From: Phytophthora colocasiae
Taxonomy: Eukaryota > Oomycota > Peronosporomycetes > Peronosporales > Peronosporaceae
Direction: 5' to 3'
DNA length: 64,000 nt
Assembly: GCA_018806915.1 (NCBI GenBank)
Contig: JAGKQI010000031.1
Coordinates: forward strand, 682,001-746,000
The notes below the pieces were generated by a model that saw only the letters and a program-made list of their open reading frames with translations, did no database searches and was not told the DNA's origin. How positions within the stretch are numbered: the first letter of the stretch is position 1; each line of letters begins with the position of its first letter. This document shows, one piece after another, positions 41,101 through 50,652 of this stretch. Both the position numbers and the translations under genes were made by a program.

Positions 41101-42185
41101 ATGCCAAACTACAAGCGTCTCGAAGTACACACCAAGTCCACGGACTTCCGAGCAGCCACTCATCTAGTGGAAGAACCGGAAGTGCCTAAGGCCAGTCCCG
41201 GACATATTGTGGTCAAAAACTACTTTGTCGGCATCAACGCCACAGACGTCAACGTCACCAACGGAGTCTACACTGGCGCTCAACCGACCCCTTTCGGCTG
41301 TGGACTGGACGCTGTGGGTGTCGTGCAGGAAGTGGGAGAAGGAGTCACCGACGTGAAAGTGGGGGACGCCATCGCCTACCGAAGTACGTGGCATTCAGCA
41401 GATCTTTTACTGTTTGATTCAGACTCAAAGTGCATCTTTTTGTTGTTTTTGGTCGTTGATGTCTTGCAGAGGTGGGAGCGTTTGCGGAATACGTCGAGAC
41501 GGACACGAAACTGGTGGTGAAAGTGCCGGCTCCGACACCTGATGCTCTTCCGCTGATCGTGTGCGGCAGTTCCGCTTCCATTGCGTTGGAACAGGCGGGG
41601 GAGATGAAGTCGAACGAGACGGTGTTGGTCACTGCTGCGGCGGGTGGCACGGGTCAGTTCGTCGTGCAACTTGCGAAGTTAGCGGGGAACCACGTGATCG
41701 GCACCACCAGTTCAGACGCCAAGGCGGAGCACTTGAAGTCCATTGGGTGCGACCGCGTGATCAACTACAACACGGAGAATGTGGACGAGGTACTGAAGAA
41801 GGAGTATCCGAACGGCGTGGACCTCGTGTTCGAGTCTGTGGGTGGTGATTTGTTCCGAACTGTGGTCGACAACATCGCGGTGAAGGGCCGGATCATCGCG
41901 TTCGGACACATTTCGGGGTACCACGGGGCCAAGGACACCTTCACGGCTAGTGAACTTGTGCCTAAGCTGCTCTTCAAGTCGGCTTCTCTGCGTGGATTCG
42001 TGTCGGGCCACTACCGTGAGCTTTACCACCCGCACACGGAACGTCTTCTTAAATTGATCGAGGAGAAGAAACTTGCTCCTGGAATTGACCCCGTCAAGTT
42101 TGAAGGGCTTGAAAGTATCCCGGATGCTATCGATTACATGTACGCGCGTAAGAACCTGGGCAAGGTGGTGGTGAAGCTCGCTTGA
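41101..42185 (+). CDS. PTGR3-like zinc-less MDR reductase
   Basis: An NAD(P)H-dependent oxidoreductase of the medium-chain dehydrogenase family, closest in motif content to prostaglandin reductase 3/ZADH2 and quinone oxidoreductases. Exon 1 is 41101-41383, an 86-bp intron (GTACGT...TTGCAG, 41384-41469) follows, and exon 2 is 41470-42185; together 332 residues. The N-terminal GroES-like fold has NYFVGINATDVNVTNGVY and GLDAVGVVQEVGEG. The Rossmann fold has TAAAGGTGQFVVQLAKLAG, then GCDRVINY, FESVGG and GRIIAFGHISGY. The C-terminus is YMYARKNLGKVVVKL. The catalytic zinc ligands of alcohol dehydrogenases are absent. The ATG lies within the SINE target duplication directly upstream, so the SINE separates it from its old promoter. 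Confidence 0.9.
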
Positions 42186-43184
42186 GCTAGTATGAAATGA
42201 GCTGAAGTACCTAGTCTGTGAAATGGACTTGATACATGCATTCTCTTTAAGTTTTTTTTTGTTAGTGATCACGCAATGCTTCGACTTTCTCCACTTCTCC
42301 TCTACAACGACTGGGTCTCGCAACCCGTCGGTGCACAACCAATAGGCTCACTCCTATACGTACGCGTTGCCTCAAGCACTCTGTCGATAATGCGAAGAAT
42401 GTACTCGACATCAGGCATTCCGACGTCAGTGTCAAAAATGAACACTTTGACACTTGACGAGTTACACAGCTGTGCGGCGATCTCCAACAGCTCCAGCCGA
42501 GTATTTGCGACTGGAATCGTCGATGCTTATTTCCTTGTTTAGTAGTTGTTGATCGAGTCGAGTGGTGCGTGAAACATGGCTAAAGCGTTCGGATATAATC
42601 CACACCAACAGATTCATTTCACTGCGGCTGAATATGGCACAGCGAAAAGACTTTACCGGCCCCGAAAGTACAAACAGTTGCAGCGTAATGTCGAACCCTG
42701 TAATGATTCTACTATCTCTGCTGTTACAGCACTCTGGTTCAGCAGTAGCAGACTTGAAAAACGTCGATGTGGTCGTAGATGTGTCTGTTGCCCATGTTCG
42801 AAATCCAACGCTGCAAAATTTGCTGGTTGTCATCACCATTTATGTCTTGCCGTATGAACTCAAGTAGCTTCGTTACTATCTCTTGCCATTCAGCATCATC
42901 AATCTCCACACCACTCGTAGTTCACATCCTTGTTGTGAACTCGAAAAATCAACTTCTTCTTCTGATGACGATCCAAGATCCTAGTTCAGCGCCACTACCA
43001 GTTCAGAGAAACACACACTCGTCGATGTCCACGCTGCTCGCCACGTCAAAGATCCACACAAGAGTTTGACCACATTTTCACCAACAGGATTTTGTGAATA
43101 GGAAGACAGTCAGGACAGTAAACCTAAAACATAGTAGTCTTAAACTTAGTATTTTGTACAAACTTCAATTCAAAAAGTACTATA
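42186..43184 (-). other. Possible decayed coding region
   Basis: On the minus strand several consecutive frames look protein-like: about 42900-42720 contains EWQEIVTKLLEFIRQDINGD and LQRWISNMGNRHIYDHIDVF, and 42487-42302 contains VKVFIFDTDVGMPDVEYILR. They are broken by stops and frame changes. I do not recognise the protein. Otherwise nothing is seen up to the W gene. Confidence 0.3.
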
Positions 43185-45425
43185 TTGGGGATGGACATGA
43201 CCTGGGGCTTCGAAACCCCATGGCGAACTAACCGCGACGATGAAGTGTTAAGGGCGACCTGGAGCTTCCTACAGCCATGGTGTGACGCCCTTAAGCGTCG
43301 GATCGACTACAACCATTTACAGTATGGAGATGGACCGCGTGGCGTCCAGAAGCAGCAGCTTGTAGTGACACTTCCAATGAGGAAATTCTACTCTGATGAA
43401 GAAGTTTTTCACACAAAATTCAAGCAAGTCCGAGAAGCTTTGGCGCTTCTGTCTGTAGTGGCTCACGTGGATCAAAATGCCTGGAAATATTTACTATCGA
43501 GGCATTGTGGAGTGAATTTGGGCAAAGAGGGTGGCCAAAAGTATGAAGAAGAAATACCAGCTCGATTTCTAGTACTTTTGGATGTGGAGGAAACGGGAAA
43601 GGAAGCATTTGGGTCGGATCTTGTGGAGTTTTGTGGTGTTTCGCAATGGAAAAATCAAAGTGAAGCATTTCTTGCTGATTTAGAGAAAATTGCTACACTT
43701 GGTGGTAATTCTCAGAGAATTAACAAGCAGGAAGAAGTTCAGATTCCTATTCGAGTGCTCTATCGAGCTAGACAACCGTTTACGAAAATTGGGTGGATGA
43801 TCTTGTGAAAATTGCACGAGCAGAGGAAATCATTAAAGCGCAGTGGGAAACCTACAGGCAGAACATGGTGGTGGAACCTCGTCGATTGCAGTGTTTTTTC
43901 GTGCTGGAGCCAATGATCGCGAATTTTAACAATTACGCTGTGAACCGGGGGATGTCCGAGATCGTACACATGTTACTGTCGGATAATGTTTGGTTCTCGC
44001 ATCTATCGCTATCTCTGAAGCTCGACTCCGAGCTAAAAGCCGATGAACATTTGGCGATAAAATCCGTTGGTCAACTGGTAACAAGTGTCTTTGATAGTTC
44101 GCGGCGTTCCTCAGCAGATTCGAACACGCAATATTACTCTGCAATCAACCAGTCTCTGTTCCAAATTGACACAGTTGCAGTTTATTGTGATACGTCGCTA
44201 CCCTCATGGACCTTCGAGGCTCTACTGTCCACGATGGTTGCCAGTCAGACGACAGAGAGGCTCCATTTAAGCCTCTGGGTTTATTCTAACGTTGGAAATA
44301 TTCCAACAGCGACGATCTGGAAGTGGGTAGCTTACGCACTGTTCTCCAAACGAGCGAGATCTACACTGAAATCGCTCGTTCTGACCTCCATTGGTAGTAT
44401 GTGTTGCTGACATTGAGGCTTTCACAGCGGTGATGACCTCGGAGCACCCGGAAAACGAATTGTTTGGACTTTCCAGCGATCAATGCACCGAATGTAATGC
44501 TGTTCTGCAGCCAAAGCCTCGTATTTGCCACCATGTCGGTGAAGAAGTGCAGGAACTGATGCTTGACTTGCCAGCCATCCAAGTCCAGACATTCAATGAT
44601 GATGGTCAGAGTGAGTGGGTGAATGCTATCGTACCTGGGTATGGAAGGTGTCTCCTTCGACGGGATGAGTTGGGATCTATTACAGATTCTCACGATAATC
44701 ATGGTGGAATCTCGTCACTTTCCATTGAGTTAAAGGGGTTGGACGGCCAAGTTATGAATGGCTTTTGGACATTTTTGGAAGCCGTCGGACCCTCGCTACA
44801 ATTGCTCACACTGGACTCTTTGTGCGTCGAATTCGACTGCGCTCGGATTCTTCAATGCTGCCCAAAACTGGAAGAATTATCTCTGCGATCGCGTGTGGTT
44901 GACGTTCGATTTAACTTTCAGGATTTGAATGACTGTGCTGCATCATTTACCACTGATTGGACCGATCTAGTGGCCGCTGCTACAGACTTGCAAGACAGCA
45001 ACAATTTATTCTCGAAAGCTTTACGTCAACTGCGAATTCGCTTGAACTGTGTACGGAATGCAGGGGAAGAGCTCGATGAGGTTCGTATCAAGTCATGTAT
45101 CGTCGAACTACTGCGAATGCTGGAAGTGAACGAAACTCTCGAGTTCCTCGACGTGGTGGCACCTACTGAGTACTTCGGATATTTTGACGACTTTAGAGCG
45201 CACCATTTGAAACCAATCAGCAGGTCTCTTCCACTGTCAATGGAGTCCAAAGTAGCATTTCTCAGCATCTTTTCGAATGTTGTGGAGGTAGACACAGACT
45301 CTGGTCACATTCAGCTGGGTCAGCACGTTCTGTACCAAATACTGGAGTTTGCGGCACCCCCAATTGCTCGACAAGTTTACTTTCGTGAATGGTGGCTGGA
45401 TGCCTACAACGGAGTGCCATTGTAG
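43185..45425 (+). pseudogene. Family W gene, two frameshifts
   Basis: The three consecutive open segments (43185-43808, 43793-44410, 44391-45425) together cover the whole W family: WSFLQPW, SVVAHVDQNAWKYLL, LVEFCGVSQ, IPIRV, the RAEEIIKAQWE helix, NVWFSHLSLSL, KWVAYALFSKRARS, DIEAFTAVMTSEHPEN, GYGRCLLRRDEL, ILQCCPKLEELSL, LEFLDVV and EFAAPPIARQVYF. Frame changes occur near 43790 and 44400, both small indels. Without them the product would be about 740 residues. Assembly error cannot be excluded, but two indels in one gene favour a pseudogene. Confidence 0.82.
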
Positions 45426-47834
45426 ACTACCAGATTGCGAGACAGACGGCACAATAAACTGTAAGGACAATGGTGGATACAACAGGGTCCTCCGCATCCG
45501 TAAGGATTCGGGCTAGCGTTAGCAAACAATGTCAAGATACGGGTGATTTGCAGAGTATTGAGAATTTATTTTAGAGATTGTTGTTCAAACAGAAGCAGCA
45601 GAACCACCAACTCAGGACTACACAGTATCTACGTAAAGTGTAGATTGTGTCGCGATGCGTACGTTAAAAATTTAACTAAACTTCCTAAGGTTTATTTTTA
45701 ACTCACTTTGTACCATGTTCATCGAAATGTTCTCCCTGTGAATTGTAGTATTACTGCTCCCCCTGTGCATTACTTATCGTCTCCATCCTCGCATCTAGCA
45801 AGCGAATACCCTATCGACGTGTTCATACTCAAGATGGCGATGCCCCCCGATTCCCGATGGAAAGAGACGCAAAGGACGTTCCAATCCTCGTTGGCTACCC
45901 TGAGATGTCAAGAAAGAGCTTTGGAATCACGATTTGGACCGACTGATATTGCCTCTGGGTATATCTTTCGGTGGCCAAGATTTGTGCGAAGATGAACTAG
46001 ATAATTTATCACCTCGGCTTGAGAAGTTGATCCCGAGTGAAGATCCCTCAAGCAAACCCCAGTTACCATCTTCCACACGACACTCGTGGCCACCAAAGGC
46101 AACCCTCGCATCAAGGCTCTGATGGAGTCAAGGAGCTTTCGGCAAGGACACTAGCGAGGTCGGCTTGATGCCACCTTCGGTGTCTGCGGGCATCGGATCT
46201 GGCGCGGTCGGCAGTTCCTCAATCACTTGCACAGGTCGGACGACTCAAGGGAGTGATGAATCCCCTGAAGTCAAAGTGATCAGTACTGGTGCATGCGGTC
46301 TTTTTGCGACTTCCGTTCTCAAGGGTTCAAGTGCTCCTTCGGGTTTACGGGGCAGAATTCCAGCCATTTGGGCAGTATGACGCGCTCTGTGTGGTTTGAG
46401 GTGGTGGACATTGTAGGCAACAAGAAAACCACGTGAACAAGATGTCGGACAAAACATCTATTGCCGAATTCCGTCATTGTCGTAAGTGAAGATCCCGCTG
46501 TACAGAACATTGGAAATCCACAGAGACCGCAATCACAAATCTTGAATGGAGCGAGTGCAGGCCTTCGCTAGCTGGGGACCATGGTTACTGAGTACAAGAT
46601 CGCGATCTCAATTAGAACACACACTGTGGATCGATGGGAGGGGGTGAAGTGTGAGCAAGGACTTGTTGTTTCTTCAGCGAAATGTCCTTCTTCTATTGTC
46701 AATATCGTGCAAGACGTCACCAATTGTCGGCTAGACGATGTAGGAGACGCATTCCTTCCAGAAGAATCCGAAGTAGAGATGAAGATGTGTTATCGAGGAC
46801 ACTTGAGAACTTATCTTCATCTTTCACTTCGGGTTTTTCCGGAGAAAGAATGCATCTCCTACATATGCATCTGCCTTACGTAGTATTCGATAAAGTGTCA
46901 ACTAAATGTACTGTAAATTGGACTGTTGGATTTCACACTTGCCGGTATAAGCTGATGATCGACACCGGTTTGTCGCTCTACATTGCAGTTTCGTGTGCTT
47001 TGTGCTGCAATTACATGTAGCTTCTGCATCTACTACTGTATTTGCTCGCGCAAGTCGTAACTAAGTAACTTTCCGCATCATTACCAGCGTATCAGTTTAT
47101 AGAGGAACCAACTCTGGCGAAAATCGACGAGGGTTGATTCTTTCGGCGTTAAAGGAATATAGTAAGCTCTTTGGCATACGAGGAATTAAATATTTGGATG
47201 CAAGCTGAAGAATGAGGTCGAGCTGTGGATTCCTGCCAACTAAGTCGAAGTACAATGCGATCGCTACACTTGAAAAAAACTCCGGTGATCGAAGTAGAGA
47301 TTCATCGTATGGAAACAACAGAAGCAGGGTTGCTCCAAACCTCAACACAAGACTCGTGCAAGATAAAGCCTACCCGAAGCTGGGAAACGTGTTCGCGGAA
47401 ATGAAATCTTCAAGGTCGTAGCGTGATAATAGTCAGCAGGCCGTTCATTCACCAGAACCAGTCGGCACCAAGCCTGCTATGAAAAGGGTTGGATTTCGTT
47501 GCCGCCGTGCTCAACCGCTGCGAAGTGAATATGGATCCGTTAACGATGTTTACGTCCTTACTAAATGAGTTTGAAGGTTGCTTTAGATATTGTAAATGGA
47601 TTGCTGTAATAAGGTTCTCATACCGTCCACGCTACAGTCTCCCTCTGTTGCATTAAAAAAATCGTTTGCATCGCCACAGGCGCGTATAAATTTCAGAACC
47701 GTTTTCGATTCAAGGACAGTAAAAAAGAAATGCCATTTGTTGTAAAACTTGGCCTTCGCTAGGCTGGAATTCTCTTCCGAGTTGATCCACAGCAAAATGA
47801 GGCACAGCAGAGCGAAATGATCAGAATCCAAAAA
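45426..47834. other. 2.4-kb interval, possibly old retroelement debris
   Basis: No intact gene. Near 46920-46990 the plus strand reads YKLMIDTGLSL, resembling the DTG active site of a retropepsin, and the preceding kilobase has broken frames (for example 45834-45995, MAMPPDSRWKETQRTFQSSL). This may be a worn gypsy-type element but no RT, integrase or LTR was recognised. The rest is featureless. Confidence 0.3.
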
Positions 47835-50054
47835 TCATTCACATCTGATGTACTTACGCCACAAACGCGGCTCAGACTGCACGTAAACTTTTCGCAAAAT
47901 CGGCGCTGCCGCAAACTGGAAAATGTTTGTCGCCACATTCGCATCAAGTTTCCCCCAATTCAGACAACTACCTTCAAGTCTTTTTGTCTTCCTTTTTTCC
48001 ATTAGGGGCAGCTCGGTTCTCCACAGCACACTCAGAAATGCAATCTTACACTGTGGATCTAGCCTTGATCGCTTGATTGGCTTCAGATGAAACATCCTGA
48101 ACAGCTTAACGTACTTCGAGAAATCGCCTATTAGTTTGACATAGAGATACTCGAGGCTTTCGCTGTTTTCTAGCACGTTTATGATCGCATCCAGCTCTCG
48201 CCTGAATTCAGGGTTGGCCGACCAAGTTCGATCCTTCTCATCGTAATACTGACTAACGGTGAGGCGCTGCAACGAATTCACAAGAGCACTTTTGGTATCC
48301 ATCAGCTCACGAGTAAATGCTGGGGTATCGTTAAAGTTGATCGTAATAGCTGGTAGCGGGGAACCAGCAGCGTGATAGGCAGAAAATTTTAAGGTAACAG
48401 CATCATTTCTTCGATTCGTGAGGCACAACCGCTCCAACTTTGGGCACCTTTCTAGAATCATTTTTACATCAACGTCCAGGCTTCCAGTGTTAATTGTTAA
48501 CGTCTTCAGGGAAGTTCCAATTGCTGCAAAGAAAAAGGGAAGGCCGCTAAAATCGTTATCCCCGCTACACGAGAAACACATCTCGAGAGTTTTCAAGTTA
48601 TTCCCAGGACGAATGCCAACTGGTTCACTAAATACAAGGTTCTTCCGTTGGACTTGACACCGGCCATAACCAGGGATTAAAGCATTTACCCACTCACTTC
48701 CAGCATTCCCACTCAAAATCCGCAAGAAACGAATCGGAGTAGCAACTTTCAGAACATCCGATGTTACCACAGGTTCATTCTGCTCATTGAAGTTCCATCG
48801 AATAAGGGAATTAGCCATCAGTGCTGCATCTTGTACGCCATCCGCTCCACTTGTACACCCAAATAGCAGTTCTTCGGGGATCTCCGATGACAAGACAGCA
48901 CAAAATGCGTCGATCGCGGGGGTGGTCATACGTGTAATATGTTTTAAAGTAAGCTCTTCCAGAGAAGAATTCGTTCGAGCTTGCTTCGAGAAGAAGCCGT
49001 AGGCCAACCACTTCCACCAATGTTTTGATTCAAATGCCATATACGAAAGCTCCAGTTTTCGCACAGTTTGACTCACTGTCGTTGCAGAACACAACGCTTC
49101 CCATTCATTCGGACAGTGGGGTGTCACGTAGAGCTTTGATAGTGAAAGCTTGTCGATTTGTTGTCGTGTCGTTGGCACGTGACGTTCCAAGTAACTCGTT
49201 GGTGATTCGTACAAGCGTCGAGTGCTATTAAAAAGACTCGTAGCTACTCGCCCGACGATTTCCCTTGTCAATCGTGTATCTCCATTAGATTTCCCAACTT
49301 CTTCACTAACGTCCAGACGCAGCGAAAAATGTGAAAACCAAACTTTGTCGTGAATCAATTCTTCAATCTTCTTCGCCATATCCAAGTCAAGTCGATCTTC
49401 ATAGTATGACAGATCGGCGTTTATTGCTAAATCCAACACGAAGGTACACCTGAATCCAGCTTCCAAATGTGACAACGCTCCCTCATCCCAATACCCGCGT
49501 ATTATATCACCAGCCTCTCGATGCCTCAAAACTCCATCCAACTGCTTTAGTTTACCCCTTTCACCAATAAGGCGAACTTCTATTGGAACTGAAATCTCAA
49601 TTCCACATCTCTTTGAATGCAGTTTGGTGTCCATAGCTGCGATTTTGGCCAATGCTTTCGAGTATTCTCGACGAAGATAATTATGCTGCTGAATCCCACA
49701 CATCAGGACGAGATTCTGGACCGTTTGGGCATTACTGGGGATTCTCAGCTGGAAGCGGACAATAATTTCTGTCTCTGAGTCTTCTTCCCAATCACCTAGT
49801 TCTAACCCACAGTGACTTAACAGTAGATATTTCCACGCGTTATAGTCCACACGGGCTACTGCGGCCAATAGTTTTAATCCCTCTTTCATCATTTGAGTTT
49901 TTTCTTGGGCACGGGAACTAGGGAACGTTACGGCGATATAGAGCTGACATGGACCGAAAGGTCTACAGTGTACTCGACACGGATTGTTGTCGATATGACA
50001 TTTTAGCACGCGAGTCCAAGGCTTGAGAAACTCCCAGTCAACTCCAGTAGCCAT
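47835..50054 (-). CDS. Family W protein, intact, 739 aa
   Basis: A complete single-exon member of the local family. The start MATGVDWEFLKPW matches the family start. Conserved steps in order (approximate residues): AAVARVDYNAWKYLLLSHCG (90-108), LVLMCGIQQH (140), EISVPIEV (180), KVWFSHFSLRLD (255), NEWEALCSATTVSQT (335), WWKWLAYGFFSKQARTNSSL (365), AIDAFCAVLSSEIPEE (400), GYGRCQVQRKNLV (485), FFAAIGTSLKTLTI (525), ILERCPKLERLCL (550), LEYLYVKL (645) and FAAAPILRKVYV (720). The second half is leucine-rich with LxxLxL spacing like RNI/F-box-type LRR proteins. No signal peptide, membrane span or catalytic motif was found, so it is probably intracellular. Function unknown. Confidence 0.85.
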   Translation of the reverse strand: MATGVDWEFLKPWTRVLKCHIDNNPCRVHCRPFGPCQLYIAVTFPSSRAQEKTQMMKEGLKLLAAVARVDYNAWKYLLLSHCGLELGDWEEDSETEIIVRFQLRIPSNAQTVQNLVLMCGIQQHNYLRREYSKALAKIAAMDTKLHSKRCGIEISVPIEVRLIGERGKLKQLDGVLRHREAGDIIRGYWDEGALSHLEAGFRCTFVLDLAINADLSYYEDRLDLDMAKKIEELIHDKVWFSHFSLRLDVSEEVGKSNGDTRLTREIVGRVATSLFNSTRRLYESPTSYLERHVPTTRQQIDKLSLSKLYVTPHCPNEWEALCSATTVSQTVRKLELSYMAFESKHWWKWLAYGFFSKQARTNSSLEELTLKHITRMTTPAIDAFCAVLSSEIPEELLFGCTSGADGVQDAALMANSLIRWNFNEQNEPVVTSDVLKVATPIRFLRILSGNAGSEWVNALIPGYGRCQVQRKNLVFSEPVGIRPGNNLKTLEMCFSCSGDNDFSGLPFFFAAIGTSLKTLTINTGSLDVDVKMILERCPKLERLCLTNRRNDAVTLKFSAYHAAGSPLPAITINFNDTPAFTRELMDTKSALVNSLQRLTVSQYYDEKDRTWSANPEFRRELDAIINVLENSESLEYLYVKLIGDFSKYVKLFRMFHLKPIKRSRLDPQCKIAFLSVLWRTELPLMEKRKTKRLEGSCLNWGKLDANVATNIFQFAAAPILRKVYVQSEPRLWRKYIRCE

Positions 50055-50299
50055 TGTTAGCTTATGGGTTCAGCTATTTAGGTTGTGAGATTAAATCTGC
50101 TGTTGATCGATGGAATCGGACCTAGTCATCAAATATTTCTCTGAATGCGTCCTGAATTGATTGCTCTAAATCATTTGTTGCAACGCTTAATTCTACTCAT
50201 AGGTACGAGCTTCTTGCCACGCAACGAGAGACCTATTACCTCTACGCATGTACTCGTATGATAATTTCATTCAAAGTGAATGCAACAATTTTACTACAC

Positions 50300-50645
50300 C
50301 ACATATACACCTTTCGCAAAATCGGCGATGCTGCAAACTGGAAAATAGTACTCACCACATTCGCATCGACGTTCCCAGTTCATACGCGGCTTTCTCTTCT
50401 CAATTTGGGGCTGGTTGTCCACAGTGCAATCAAGAATGCAATTTTACTCTGTAGATCTAGTCTGATCGAGCGATTGATTGGTTGTAGATGAAAACTCTTG
50501 AACCGCTTCACATAACATCCGAAGTTACTACGGGTTCATTCTGCTCATTGAAGTTCCATCGAATAGGGGAATTAGCCATCAGTGTTGCATCTTGTACGCC
50601 ATCCGCTCCACTAGTACACCCAAATAGTTCTTCAGGGAGCAAATT
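50300..50645 (-). pseudogene. Family W, internal-deleted fragment
   Basis: Between two intact W genes. 50300-50500 resembles the C-terminal end of the gene at 47835-50054 (the AKIGDAANW-side sequence and neighbouring bases), while 50515-50645 matches its middle (EELFGCTSGADGVQDA and WNFNEQNEPVVTSD in translation). The two pieces are joined with everything between missing. A dead remnant of a third tandem copy. Confidence 0.65.
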
Positions 50646-50652
50646 TGAAGTG

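Noticed and set aside
47097..47348. Minus frame MLRFGATLLL... as a small membrane protein
   Set aside because: Only one weak hydrophobic stretch, no initiator, and lies in featureless sequence. Not supported.
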